Shown here in pieces: positions 8,876 through 19,230 of a stretch of 63,735 nt of DNA; positions within the stretch are counted from its first letter, which is position 1; every line of letters starts with the position of its first letter. Below the pieces are notes generated by a model, which was given only the letters and a program-made list of their open reading frames with translations, did no database searches and was not told the origin of the DNA. Origin of the DNA: a candidate division WOR-3 bacterium. GTDB lineage: Bacteria; Hydrothermota; Tepidihabitantia; SM23-42. The stretch covers positions 1 to 63,735 of the forward strand of contig JAOUFJ010000014.1 of assembly GCA_029858255.1 (NCBI GenBank), in the 5' to 3' direction. Position numbers and translations under genes: made by a program.

Positions 8876-8903
8876 TTGACATGTTACAGACGATAAGTAG
8901 AAT
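8876..8903 (+). promoter_or_regulatory. Promoter of the transaldolase gene
   Basis: TTGACA (8876-8881), 16-bp spacer, TAGAAT (8898-8903). It diverges from the DUF6485 promoter. The leader to the GTG start of transaldolase would be about 170 nt and contains a small ORF. Confidence 0.6.
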
Positions 8904-8989
8904 TGACTGCAGGAATCGGCCGGGATGATAAAGCATAGCCGTCTGTACATCCTGTAAGATCTGGTACTGCGCGCCAGAAAGGAGCGGTC

Positions 8990-9058
8990 ATGATGGAGGT
9001 GAGGCGAATCCTGATTCATAGGTTGTGGTGCGTGGTTCATGGAGTAGCTTTGTGTTAG
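8990..9058 (+). CDS. Candidate 22-residue leader peptide upstream of transaldolase
   Basis: The ORF starts ATGATGGAGGTG and ends TAG, coding MMEVRRILIHRLWCVVHGV plus three residues. AAAGGAG lies 5 nt before the ATG, a better ribosome site than chance would usually give. It ends 25 nt before the transaldolase start. There is no run of a single regulatory amino acid, so an attenuation mechanism is not evident. It could be fortuitous. Confidence 0.35.
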   Translation: MMEVRRILIHRLWCVVHGVALC

Positions 9059-9083
9059 ATTTTTCGGTATCTTAGGAGGTGTT

Positions 9084-10208
9084 GTGGCAAAAACAACGGT
9101 GCAGCAACTTGGTGATTTCGGGCAGAGTGTGTGGATAGATCATATAAGCAGGTCGCTACTCAAGACCGGAAGACTAAAAAAGCTCATTGGCCAGGGCGTG
9201 CGTGGTCTGACATCAAACCCGACGATTTTCGATAAGGCAATTAGCAAAAGCTCTGACTATGACCAGTTGATCAGGGCATTGAAGGAAAAACATGCATCCA
9301 CTTTCGAGATCTATGACGACATAACGGTCAAGGATATTCAAGATGCTGCCGATCTCTTTCGGCCGATATACGAAGAAACAGAGGGATCGGATGGCTATGT
9401 CAGCCTTGAGATCGATCCCAGGCTCGCAGATGATACCGAGGGGACGATCACCGAGGGAATGCGTTTGCATACAAAGGTGGCGCGTCCAAATTTGATGCTC
9501 AAGGTGCCAGCAACAGATGAAGGATTTGCCGCGATCTCCGTGCTGCTGGAACAAGGCATAAATGTAAACGCTACTCTTATATTTTCGATGCGGCAGTATG
9601 TGAACACCGCTGTTGCCTACTTGAAGGGGATCGAGAATTTGCTGGCTCGCGGAGGAAACGCCAGACCGGTACATTCCGTCGCCAGTGTCTTCGTGAGCAG
9701 GGTTGATACTTTGATCGATGATATCATCGACAGCGGTCTGAATGAAGTGTCGAACACCGCCAAACGGAGGGAACTGACCAGGCTGAAAGGCATGGCCGCA
9801 GTTGCCAACTCGGTGATAATATATGACAACTACTCTAAAATGTTCTCTGACACGAGGTTTGGAACCCTGCAAAGGCAAAGCGGTAACGTCCAGAGATTAC
9901 TATGGGGTTCAACGAGTACAAAGAATCCCGCCTACAGCGATGTCAAATACGTTACTGAACTCATCGGCAAGGGTACGGTCAACACGATCCCCGAGAAGAC
10001 CCTCGAAGCATTTCTCGAGCATGGTGAGGTAAAGGAGGCATTGCCAGGAGACCTTGAGCAAGCACGAGCGATCATCCAGACGTTCGCCGATCACGGGATC
10101 GACATTGATGACGTATGTAGCAGATTACTGAAGGATGGTGTCGCTGCATTCCAGGATTCCTTTTCGTCCCTTCTGAAGGCCATCGAAGTAAAAGCGGCAA
10201 AGCTCTGA
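9084..10208 (+). CDS. tal: Transaldolase (long, actinobacterial-type)
   Basis: This pentose-phosphate enzyme transfers a dihydroxyacetone unit between sedoheptulose-7-phosphate and glyceraldehyde-3-phosphate. The 374-residue length and the segment GLTSNPTIFDKAI match the long transaldolase class. Lys140 in LMLKVPAT is the expected Schiff-base lysine. The start is GTG, 4 nt after AGGAGG. The gene is monocistronic or leads into the lipoprotein gene, which has its own possible -10 box. Confidence 0.95.
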   Translation: MAKTTVQQLGDFGQSVWIDHISRSLLKTGRLKKLIGQGVRGLTSNPTIFDKAISKSSDYDQLIRALKEKHASTFEIYDDITVKDIQDAADLFRPIYEETEGSDGYVSLEIDPRLADDTEGTITEGMRLHTKVARPNLMLKVPATDEGFAAISVLLEQGINVNATLIFSMRQYVNTAVAYLKGIENLLARGGNARPVHSVASVFVSRVDTLIDDIIDSGLNEVSNTAKRRELTRLKGMAAVANSVIIYDNYSKMFSDTRFGTLQRQSGNVQRLLWGSTSTKNPAYSDVKYVTELIGKGTVNTIPEKTLEAFLEHGEVKEALPGDLEQARAIIQTFADHGIDIDDVCSRLLKDGVAAFQDSFSSLLKAIEVKAAKL

Positions 10209-10266
10209 ATCGATGAATATCTGTTTTATGTAGTTTTCATCTCGGTAGTTTTTTACCAGGAGTTTG

Positions 10267-10298
10267 TATAATATAGCGAATGTAAGAGGGAGGAACAA
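10267..10298 (+). promoter_or_regulatory. Possible -10 box before the 219-residue lipoprotein gene
   Basis: TATAAT lies at 10267-10272 but the matching -35 (GTAGTT at 16 bp) is weak. Seven nt after the box is an ATG-TAA pair; the real gene start at 10298 follows GAGGGAGGAA. Confidence 0.4.
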
Positions 10299-10957
10299 TG
10301 AAAGTAGAGAGGAATGTTGTAGTATATGCCGTCCTCGTATCCTGTATATTGCTGCTCCAATGCGGTACGGTCTCATCGGTCAAACCACTGGGCGTCGGTA
10401 ATAAATCAATCGTTTTTTCAGCCGGCGGTCCTGTGGCGCCGGTTTACGACATGGACGTGCCCCTGCCATATTCTGTGCTCCGTTACCGGCTCGGTTTGAG
10501 CGACAACACCGACATACATGTTGGAATTCATCCTACGATGGCGCTTTTTGGCAATCTCGGAATCGACGCCGGACTTACCAGACATTTCATGCGCAGTCTT
10601 GGAATGCGTCCCGGGATTTCGGCGGGTCTGGCGCTCTATGGTTTTTACGATTTCGGAGATCTGGATCACATGCGGGCTTATCCGGAGCTTTCCATGATTT
10701 TCAGTTACGATATTTTCCGTTCCAGCCATGTAGTATACCTCGGCGGGCAGGGTATGATACAGTTCGCTGAACCTTACATCGTACCTGCCGCCGTTGCGGG
10801 CGGAGAATTTTCTCTAGGCAGAAATTTCGCATTGAGTCTTGAGACGAGGTGGTACGCCCCTACTGAATCCAGCGACGACAGGGTGGTCGACTTCAGACTA
10901 ACACCATTCGGCCAGGGTGCATTGGGTTTTGTCCTGGGGCTCGGATACAAGCTATAA
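10298..10957 (+). CDS. Putative lipoprotein, beta-rich, unknown function
   Basis: The 219-residue protein has a lipoprotein signal peptide with the lipobox LLLQCG (Cys22). The mature part alternates short hydrophobic and glycine-rich segments (SVLRYRLGLSDNTDIHVGI and similar) and ends FGQGALGFVLGLGYKL, suggesting beta strands of a small outer-membrane or periplasmic barrel. I do not recognise a family. Nine nt downstream begins a second lipoprotein gene, so the two are probably cotranscribed. Confidence 0.75.
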   Translation: MKVERNVVVYAVLVSCILLLQCGTVSSVKPLGVGNKSIVFSAGGPVAPVYDMDVPLPYSVLRYRLGLSDNTDIHVGIHPTMALFGNLGIDAGLTRHFMRSLGMRPGISAGLALYGFYDFGDLDHMRAYPELSMIFSYDIFRSSHVVYLGGQGMIQFAEPYIVPAAVAGGEFSLGRNFALSLETRWYAPTESSDDRVVDFRLTPFGQGALGFVLGLGYKL

Positions 10958-10966
10958 GGGGGAGAT

Positions 10967-11830
10967 ATGAAAACGCAAATCATCATTCTTTGTATTATAG
11001 CGCTCTTCGGCTGTGTCCGGATTATCAGCCTTGACGATTTTCTTTATGAACCAACGACGGTCGATGAATACCTCAGGTATGAAGATCTCGTGGAATGGGG
11101 TACCCGATTCATAATTCCTGATTCGCTCGTTGAATCCGTAGTTCTCTCTTCAATGGGCAGCAGGATCTACGGGTTCTTTGTGAAAGGCAATCCCGACTCG
11201 GTTGCCAACAACTCGGTGACGATTCTGTACTGTCACGGCAGAGGTGAGAACATCAACCGCTACTGGGTGCGGGTCGAGTATCTCTGGGAAATGGGATTCA
11301 ATGTTTTCATATTCGACTATCAGGGTTATGGGATGAGCGAAGGTTCACCCTCTGGTGAAGCACTCTTCTCCGATGGCCGTGAAGCACTAACATATGTACG
11401 CACACATCCTGATGTGGACACGGCAAAAATCGTCTACTATGGTTGGTCCCTGGGTACTTTTGTGATAACGTACCTGGCCGCGGAGATCAGCCATCCAGCC
11501 TCAGTAATTCTTGAAGCGGCAATCGCGTCAGCCACTGCACTGCTACGGGATTCTGGGTTGCTCAATCTGACCGGCTCCTATGTTGTCGATGCCGACTTTG
11601 ACAACGAAGGCAGAATCGCAGATATCGGAAGTCCTCTGCTTATGATGCACGGCAGGGCCGACGATTATGTGGTCTTTGACCGCCATGTGCCGCAGATCTG
11701 GGATAATGCTGTAGAACCCAAGGAATTCCTATGGGTCGAGGAAGCAGAACATGACGATATCCCGGAGGTATTGGGCAGTGTTTATCATGGCACGGTGATA
11801 GACTTCTTAGTCCGTCATGTCCTGAACTGA
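10967..11830 (+). CDS. Alpha/beta-hydrolase lipoprotein
   Basis: The 287-residue protein has a lipobox LFGC (Cys16) and an alpha/beta-hydrolase fold related to the BEM46/ABHD-type serine hydrolases. The nucleophile is Ser161 in GWSLG, the oxyanion segment is CHGRGEN (about 89-95), the acid is Asp232 or Asp233 in HGRADDYV, and His262 lies in EAEHDD. The substrate cannot be told; esterase or thioesterase activity in the periplasm is likely. It follows the preceding lipoprotein gene by 9 nt. Confidence 0.85.
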   Translation: MKTQIIILCIIALFGCVRIISLDDFLYEPTTVDEYLRYEDLVEWGTRFIIPDSLVESVVLSSMGSRIYGFFVKGNPDSVANNSVTILYCHGRGENINRYWVRVEYLWEMGFNVFIFDYQGYGMSEGSPSGEALFSDGREALTYVRTHPDVDTAKIVYYGWSLGTFVITYLAAEISHPASVILEAAIASATALLRDSGLLNLTGSYVVDADFDNEGRIADIGSPLLMMHGRADDYVVFDRHVPQIWDNAVEPKEFLWVEEAEHDDIPEVLGSVYHGTVIDFLVRHVLN

Positions 11831-11859
11831 GGAGGTAACACCATAAGCCCCCTAATTTC

Positions 11860-11887
11860 TTGACAAAACTAAACTTCCGGGTATAAT
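11860..11887 (+). promoter_or_regulatory. Promoter of the tRNA-Val / groESL transcription unit
   Basis: TTGACA (11860-11865), 16-bp spacer, TATAAT (11882-11887), 11 nt before the tRNA. The genes that follow (BCAM0308-type, groES, groEL) have no other visible promoter and no CIRCE operator. Confidence 0.85.
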
Positions 11888-11898
11888 AGTTGTCTAAA

Positions 11899-11972
11899 GG
11901 GCGAATAGCTCAGTAGGCGAGAGCGTCTCCCTTACAAGGAGAAGGTCACCCGTTCAAGTCGGGTTTCGCCCA
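11899..11972 (+). tRNA. tRNA-Val (anticodon TAC)
   Basis: The cloverleaf is complete: acceptor GGGCGAA/TTCGCCC, D arm GCTC...GAGC, anticodon arm TCTCC-CTTACAA-GGAGA with anticodon TAC, and T arm ACCCG-TTCAAGT-CGGGT. The discriminator is A. The CCA end is not encoded. Confidence 0.95.
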
Positions 11973-12001
11973 TACACAGCGCATGTAATAAAAAGGAGAG
12001 G

Positions 12002-12507
12002 ATGGTGCTTAGGGGTAAAAGAGGTATTAGAGGGGGGCTCAAGCCCCATCTGGAGGATCCCTACCTTACAAGAAAGAGCTACAAGGAGCCGACCGTGTGT
12101 CCGCGTTGCGGATTGGTTTACCGATACAGACGCTGGCAGAAAATGCCTGGTTTTGATCCGAAGGAAGCGGTGGAACGGCACAAATGCCCTGCGTGTCGGA
12201 AAGAGGAGGATCATTACGTGATGGGGATCGTTTACATATCGGGCGATTTTTTCAGACTGCGGCGTCAGGAAATGGTCAATATGCTCATGAATGAGGAGAA
12301 GAAGATTTTGAACCATAATCCGCTCGACAGGATCATGGGTATTCTGGATGAGGATAAGGGCATAAGGGTAGAGACAACCTCGGAGAATTTGGCAATACAC
12401 TTTGGGCGCACGCTTTATCACGCCTATGGCGGGGATGTTGAATATAAATTTTCTGACGAGCAGAAATTGGCAAGGGTTTTTTGGCATAGAGAAAAAAAGG
12501 AGGAAAG

Positions 12508-12511
<4 letters not shown>
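12002..12511 (+). CDS. BCAM0308-family zinc-ribbon protein
   Basis: The 169-residue protein carries a four-cysteine ribbon (CPRC at about 36-39 and CPAC at about 62-65) and resembles BCAM0308-type proteins, whose C-terminal half recalls RNA-associated NMD3-like proteins. The function is unestablished. It starts at an ATG with GGAGAGG upstream, 30 nt after tRNA-Val. It overlaps groES by 4 nt (ATGA), an unusual partner for the chaperonin operon. Confidence 0.75.
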
Positions 12512-14441
<1,930 letters not shown>

Positions 14442-14460
14442 GAAGAAGGTGTAGGAGGTT

Positions 14461-14499
14461 GGGGTCAAGGAGGCGCAGGCATTCGAGCCTCCTGACCCT
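14461..14499 (+). terminator. Strong stem-loop after groEL
   Basis: GGGTCAAGGAGGC (14462-14474) pairs with GCCTCCTGACCC (14487-14498) with one bulged A and a 12-nt loop. There is no T-tract after it, so it may be an mRNA-stabilising or partial-termination hairpin that lowers expression of the downstream fmdB-type gene. Confidence 0.55.
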
Positions 14500-14518
14500 G
14501 ACTCTCCTTAGCAGCGTT

Positions 14519-14800
14519 ATGCCTACATACGAGTACGAATGTAATGATTGTAGATATCGATTCGAAGAATTCCAGAAGATCACCGATAAGCCGCTGACCC
14601 GATGTCCTAAATGCAGCGGTAAAGTCAGACGGTTGATTAGTGGTGGTGCAGGTTTGATATTCAAAGGTAACGGATTTTACGTCACAGACTACAAGCGTTC
14701 GCATCTGCCGGAAAGGAAGGAAAGAAAGGGTACCCAACTCAAAGAACCCGATGCAAAGCCCAAACCACCTGCAAATGTCCCTAAAGAATCAAAAGACTGA
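14519..14800 (+). CDS. FmdB-family zinc-ribbon regulatory protein
   Basis: The 93-residue protein begins MPTYEYECNDCRYRFE and continues RCPKCSGKVRRLISGG, the typical CxxC...CxxC zinc ribbon of the FmdB family. The C-terminal third is Lys/Pro-rich and probably disordered. The start at 14519 is chosen because the signature begins there; the in-frame upstream extension runs through the hairpin. The precise function is unknown. Confidence 0.85.
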   Translation: MPTYEYECNDCRYRFEEFQKITDKPLTRCPKCSGKVRRLISGGAGLIFKGNGFYVTDYKRSHLPERKERKGTQLKEPDAKPKPPANVPKESKD

Positions 14801-14814
14801 GCTGGTCATTTTCA

Positions 14815-15027
14815 GTGCATAACCCCGCAAGATTTTTACTTATCCTTGGTCTGGTTTTCATCTCTATTGGATGCATCTTTTTGCTGTTCCCGAAACTTTC
14901 TATGTTCAGGCTGCCCGGGGACATTATGTTGAAGAAAGATAATGTGGTTTTTATTTTTCCGATCGCCACAGGAATACTCTTATCCATTATCCTGACCGTA
15001 ATCCTCAATCTTTTGCAGCGCAAATAA
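14815..15027 (+). CDS. DUF2905 small membrane protein
   Basis: The 70-residue protein has two transmembrane segments (about 8-27 and 45-66) separated by the conserved loop FRLPGDIMLKKDN, characteristic of DUF2905. The start codon is GTG. The function is unknown. It sits 14 nt after the FmdB-type gene and 28 nt before lpxB. Confidence 0.8.
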   Translation: MHNPARFLLILGLVFISIGCIFLLFPKLSMFRLPGDIMLKKDNVVFIFPIATGILLSIILTVILNLLQRK

Positions 15028-15055
15028 CGTTCCCTGAGCGAGGGTGATTGTTTAG

Positions 15056-16054
15056 ATGAAAGAACTACAATTCCAGTCGCCCGTATTTTTTTGTGCGGGT
15101 GAACCATCGGGGGACGTCTATGCAGGTCTCTTCGTCAAGCAGCTCAAAGGGCAATTTCCGAATGCAAAAATTTTCGGCGTGGGTGATGGCAACATGCAAA
15201 GGAGTGGTGTAGAAATTGTTGTGGGATACGAACGGCTCACGGCTTTTGGTCTGAGCGACAGCCTATCGTCCCTATTGTCTCATTATTCGTGCTACAGGCA
15301 AATCACGCGGAGATTGTTAGATTCGAATTCCAGGACCTTTGTTGCGGTAGCATATCCCGGTTTGAATATGCTGTTGTGCAGGGCGGCCAAGCGGCACGGC
15401 ATGAGGGTTTATTACATGCTTCCACCGCAGATTTGGGCATGGGGCCGGTTCCGGAAGAATCTTCTGAAAAGATGGGTCGACACGATTATTTCGTTCTTTC
15501 CGTTCGAGGCTGATGTCTACCGCCATCTTGGCCTTGAGACGATCTTGCTTGACAACCCACTCGTTAGAGCATTGAGTACATACAGGAGAGAAAAAAGAGG
15601 TGAACGCATTGGTTTCATGCCGGGGTCCCGGAGGTCCCAAATAGCAAGGAATCTGCCAGTCGTTCTCGAATTGGCGAGCTTCATAGAAGCTCGAAGATCA
15701 GATATCGAGATGTGCTTACTTGCGTTCGATGCACGGAGTGCTGCCGACCTCAGAATCCGTCAAAGCATGTTACCAGTTTTTTATGACAACCGATATCAGA
15801 TGATGAAGGATTGTGATCTGCTTGTTGTCAGTTCAGGCACCGCCTCGCTCGAGGCAGCAGCCATGCGCGTTCCCCAGATTTTCTTTCATCGTGTATCGTC
15901 TCTGGATGACCGGATACTGAGAAAGTTCGTTCACGTGGATGAGTTCAATCTTGCCAATCTATACTACGGTAAGAAGATCGTTCCGTGTTACGTAACTGGC
16001 GACTCTCGCCGGCTCGAGCAGCAATTGAAGGACGCTCTCACCGCATACTTATAG
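15056..16054 (+). CDS. lpxB: Lipid-A-disaccharide synthase
   Basis: This GT19 enzyme joins UDP-2,3-diacylglucosamine and lipid X to make the lipid A disaccharide. The N-terminal segment CAGEPSGDVYAGL and the segments LPPQIWAWG and ISFFPFEADVY are typical. At 332 residues it is shorter than the usual 370-390. The loss is spread over the C-terminal half, where the glycosyltransferase signature SSGTASLEAAA is kept. No other Lpx gene is in the window. It converges with ribF. Confidence 0.88.
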   Translation: MKELQFQSPVFFCAGEPSGDVYAGLFVKQLKGQFPNAKIFGVGDGNMQRSGVEIVVGYERLTAFGLSDSLSSLLSHYSCYRQITRRLLDSNSRTFVAVAYPGLNMLLCRAAKRHGMRVYYMLPPQIWAWGRFRKNLLKRWVDTIISFFPFEADVYRHLGLETILLDNPLVRALSTYRREKRGERIGFMPGSRRSQIARNLPVVLELASFIEARRSDIEMCLLAFDARSAADLRIRQSMLPVFYDNRYQMMKDCDLLVVSSGTASLEAAAMRVPQIFFHRVSSLDDRILRKFVHVDEFNLANLYYGKKIVPCYVTGDSRRLEQQLKDALTAYL

Positions 16055-16133
16055 GTAGAAAAAATCACTCAGAACAATTGTCGGCGGCTAATGTCGCGCG
16101 ATCTGATTTTCCGACCTGGATATCTTACGGGAT

Positions 16134-17012
16134 CTATGTCCGTTGTTTGGTGATTTTGCCTACATCTGCGGCAATTGCCGCCTTCAAGCTGCTATCATCG
16201 GCAAAATGCTCTATGCCGCGGATACGTTCCCTGAACTCTATACGCACGGTCTTCCCATAGAGATCACCTGAGAATTCAACGATATACACTTCCAGCAGAT
16301 CGTGGCGACAAAACATTGCACCGGAGTATTGATGGCCCGAAGCGTTTATTTTTACCATGTATACGCCATCGAGCGGTATCAGCTTGTTTGACGGCGTTTG
16401 GATGTTGATTGTGGGAAATCCAAGTTTCTTGCCCTTGCCCTTTCCTTTGATCACCGTACCTGATACCGAATACGGGCGCCCGAGCAGCCGATTGGCCGCC
16501 TTTATGTTTCCCAATAACAGTAATTCACGTATCCGAGTGCTCGATATTGCTCCTTCATCGCCTACTTTTGCCATGACCTCGACCTTGAATAGACCACGGG
16601 CAAGGTTTGTCAGAATATCTGCATTGCCCTTTCGCATGTTGCCGAAATGAAAGTTCTCGCCGACGACTATGACGGAAGGCCTTATTTGGAGGGCAATTAA
16701 CTGGACAAATCTCTCCGGGCTGTATCGTGAAAAGACATCGGAGAACGTGAAGTAATAGATGAAATCTATGCCGAGTTGTTCGAAGATCTCTTCTTTCTCT
16801 CCGCGCGGGGTCAAACAACATATCGGCGTTTTTTTCAGGATGAAGAATGGCAAGGGTGCGAAGGTGATTATGCCCACTCTTTGGTCTTTGCCAGTTAACT
16901 GCTTCAACCGGTGGACGATTGCCTGATGTCCACGATGAATGCCATCAAAACTCCCGATACCACAAACCGAGTGCTCGGTGATCGGGTCGGTACTATCGGT
17001 TAATACTAACAT
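16134..17012 (-). CDS. ribF: Bifunctional riboflavin kinase / FAD synthetase
   Basis: The 292-residue protein makes FMN and FAD. The N-terminal nucleotidyltransferase motif is GSFDGIHRGHQ (HxGH, His26 and His29), and the C-terminal riboflavin-kinase domain includes GKGKGKKLGFPTINI. ATG 17012 is chosen: it overlaps the end of truB by 7 nt and begins the conserved N-terminus. The longer frame reaching 17099 lies inside truB. It is the last gene of the nine-gene translation operon. Confidence 0.94.
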   Translation of the reverse strand: MLVLTDSTDPITEHSVCGIGSFDGIHRGHQAIVHRLKQLTGKDQRVGIITFAPLPFFILKKTPICCLTPRGEKEEIFEQLGIDFIYYFTFSDVFSRYSPERFVQLIALQIRPSVIVVGENFHFGNMRKGNADILTNLARGLFKVEVMAKVGDEGAISSTRIRELLLLGNIKAANRLLGRPYSVSGTVIKGKGKGKKLGFPTINIQTPSNKLIPLDGVYMVKINASGHQYSGAMFCRHDLLEVYIVEFSGDLYGKTVRIEFRERIRGIEHFADDSSLKAAIAADVGKITKQRT

Positions 17013-17677
17013 GCCATGTCTCGTGCGATCATTCCCAAACTGCACGCCTGCGATACTTTGTGCTTGCCTATCCTCGTTCTCCTCAGAGTAAGCAAACACG
17101 CTCCATAACCGATTGCTTCTCCAAAGTCATGCACGAGAGATCGGATATAGACACCTTTGCCGACAACTGCTTTGAATGTCAGGATGGGCGGGTCAGCGAT
17201 TTCGATGTCAAATGATTTGATGAATACCCCGCGGGGTTTCATAGGCACGAATTCATTCTGCCGGCTAATCTCATAGAGTCTTCGTCCACCACGCTTGAGT
17301 GCAGAGAAGCGGGGCGGTATTTGCTGTACTTCACCGACAAACTGCTGGGCAACCCGGTTCAATGCCTTTAGATCTAAGTCGATCGGTGCATTTATTGTGG
17401 ATTCATCTAGCGACCCCGTGATGTCATAGGTGTCAGCAGTGATGCCCAGGAGCATCTCACCGGTATATTCTTTATCCAGTTTCTGGATCGCATCGAATTG
17501 CTTGGTCGCGCGATTGAACAGAAGTATCAATAAACCACTTGCGAAAGGATCCAGGGTTCCCGCATGCCCAACTTTATTAATTTTTTTCTGCAGCATTCGC
17601 ACGACCTGGAAGGAACTGAAACCAACTGGCTTGTCAACCAGGAGAAATGAGTTTCGATCATCATCAACTGTCGCCAT
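17006..17677 (-). CDS. truB: tRNA pseudouridine(55) synthase
   Basis: This 223-residue enzyme forms pseudouridine 55 in the tRNA T loop. The catalytic Asp43 lies in GHAGTLDPFASGLL. The N-terminus FLLVDKPVGFSSFQVV is typical. It is shorter than E. coli TruB, ending soon after the catalytic domain, so the C-terminal PUA-like part is missing, as in many bacteria. It sits 8 nt after nrnA and overlaps ribF. Confidence 0.95.
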   Translation of the reverse strand: MATVDDDRNSFLLVDKPVGFSSFQVVRMLQKKINKVGHAGTLDPFASGLLILLFNRATKQFDAIQKLDKEYTGEMLLGITADTYDITGSLDESTINAPIDLDLKALNRVAQQFVGEVQQIPPRFSALKRGGRRLYEISRQNEFVPMKPRGVFIKSFDIEIADPPILTFKAVVGKGVYIRSLVHDFGEAIGYGACLLTLRRTRIGKHKVSQACSLGMIARDMAC

Positions 17678-17685
17678 TATTGTGA

Positions 17686-18642
17686 TCAGGATTTTTCCTT
17701 GATCTCGCGTAGTATAGCGGTGAGTATTTCTTTTTTTGCCTCGGGGATTGTTTTTTGCAGCCGAAGTCCGGCAGCGAGGCGATGCCCGCCACCTCCATAT
17801 CGACGGGCAAGCTGATCGACGTCGATGACACCGTCGCTCCGAAGACTTATTCTCGTGCCACCTTTTTCTTCGCGCAGGAACATCGAAACCCTGACTCCCT
17901 TTATGGCCTCGAGAAAAGAGATGAAATTTTCCGAGTCAGACATCTCGGCACTGCTTCTTTCGAGCATGTCCTGGAAAAGATACATCATGGCCACGCCGTC
18001 CTTGACTTCGATCGTGCTCAAGACTTTCGTCAGCAGGGCTGTGCCACTGAGTGTCTTCGCATTCAATTTCTTAACCAGGAGGTCAGGTCGTACACCGAAC
18101 CCGACCAGTTCGCTGGCGATCTGCAATGATTCCCTTGTCGTGTTAGCGTACACGAAACCGCCAGTTTCGTTGTATATACCGCAGTAGAAAATATCGGCAA
18201 GATGTTTATTGGTCTTTATCTTGAGACGTTTGAAGATGAAATAGATGATCTCACATGCAGACGAAGCGGTTTCATCGATGATCCGCAATGCTCCGAAGGA
18301 ATTGTTACTCCGATGATGATCTATATTGATGATGGTTTTATCGCGCAGTTGCTGGTCAGTGACTTCCGGAAAAATTCTTGAAATCCCTGCCGAATCGACC
18401 GCAATCAACAGATCGAAATCAGGAACCTTGCGCGTGAACTGCCAATTACCTAAAAGGAATTGATATTTGACCGGGATGCGCGAGTGGCAGAAGAGAACAG
18501 GCTTTTTCCTGTGATAGTGCTTGACGAGATATGCTGCCGCTAGGGCAGCGGCGATACCGTCGCCATCCGGATCTCGGTGTGTGGCGATTACGATTCGGTT
18601 ACTGGTCTTTATTATCCTTACTAATTTGGTTAATGAGTGCAT
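17686..18642 (-). CDS. nrnA: DHH-family bifunctional oligoribonuclease / pAp phosphatase
   Basis: The 318-residue protein degrades nano-RNA and 3'-phosphoadenosine 5'-phosphate. The DHH signatures are THRDPDGDG (about 21-29) and NIDHHRSN; the C-terminal DHHA1 segment is RRYGGGGHRLAAGL. The start at 18642 gives the expected N-terminus and overlaps rbfA by 44 nt. An upstream in-frame ATG at 18687 would overlap further and add an unlikely tail. Confidence 0.92.
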   Translation of the reverse strand: MHSLTKLVRIIKTSNRIVIATHRDPDGDGIAAALAAAYLVKHYHRKKPVLFCHSRIPVKYQFLLGNWQFTRKVPDFDLLIAVDSAGISRIFPEVTDQQLRDKTIINIDHHRSNNSFGALRIIDETASSACEIIYFIFKRLKIKTNKHLADIFYCGIYNETGGFVYANTTRESLQIASELVGFGVRPDLLVKKLNAKTLSGTALLTKVLSTIEVKDGVAMMYLFQDMLERSSAEMSDSENFISFLEAIKGVRVSMFLREEKGGTRISLRSDGVIDVDQLARRYGGGGHRLAAGLRLQKTIPEAKKEILTAILREIKEKS

Positions 18643-18937
18643 CAATTTTCTTCCCGTATTCATAACTGTTATCAATCTTGAATTCAATATCGGGTATATG
18701 TCTCATTCTTACTCGGTTAGCTAATTCTGTGCGTATGTAGCCTTTTGCACGGTTGAGAGTGGCCAGCCCCTCATTTTTGTCATTCAGACTTGAGAAATAT
18801 ACGATTGCCTTCTTCAGGTCACTGCTGACATCCACCGTGGTGATCGTTACCAGCCCCAGTCTGGGGTCTTTGATCTTGTGTTCGATTATTTCGGATACCG
18901 CGCGGATCAAAACGGAAGCGATTCTATCTTTTCTCAT
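18599..18937 (-). CDS. rbfA: Ribosome-binding factor A
   Basis: This 112-residue KH-type protein helps mature the 30S subunit. It begins MRKDRIASVLIRAVSEII and has the typical segment DPRLGLVTITTVDVSSDLK. The start codon overlaps the stop of the DUF503 gene by one base. Its position between infB and the nrnA/truB genes is the classic order. Confidence 0.95.
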   Translation of the reverse strand: MRKDRIASVLIRAVSEIIEHKIKDPRLGLVTITTVDVSSDLKKAIVYFSSLNDKNEGLATLNRAKGYIRTELANRVRMRHIPDIEFKIDNSYEYGKKIDALINQISKDNKDQ

Positions 18938-19230
18938 TAGGTTATTTCAATGTCGTAATTCAACAGGGATACATCGTGGAATCTATCTATATAATCCAGC
19001 GCCGTTCTCAGCGACGAATCAACGTGTTGTCTGCTGTTACCGCAGGTTACCAGTCCCAGCTGAGTACGCTGCCATAATGACAGGTCTCCGAATTCGCAAA
19101 TTGCCACGTTATATCGATTCTTCAATTTTTCTTTCAGGCTGGCGACAATCCGTCTCTTTTCCTTCAGTGAATGGCAGTTATCGATGTGCAGGTCCAGGTC
19201 ACAACGACCGACGAAAAATCTATCTGACAT
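18937..19230 (-). CDS. DUF503 (YlxP-type) protein
   Basis: The 97-residue protein matches DUF503/YlxP: an N-terminal segment ending in the conserved HSLKEKRRIVASLKEKLKNR. It is found between infB and rbfA in many bacteria, and B. subtilis YlxP has been linked to ribosome biogenesis. It overlaps infB by 11 nt and rbfA by 1 nt. Confidence 0.9.
   Translation of the reverse strand: MSDRFFVGRCDLDLHIDNCHSLKEKRRIVASLKEKLKNRYNVAICEFGDLSLWQRTQLGLVTCGNSRQHVDSSLRTALDYIDRFHDVSLLNYDIEIT

Noticed and set aside
9213-9878. Minus-strand 221-residue ORF
   Set aside because: Shadow of transaldolase; composition is that of an antisense frame and no family is recognisable.
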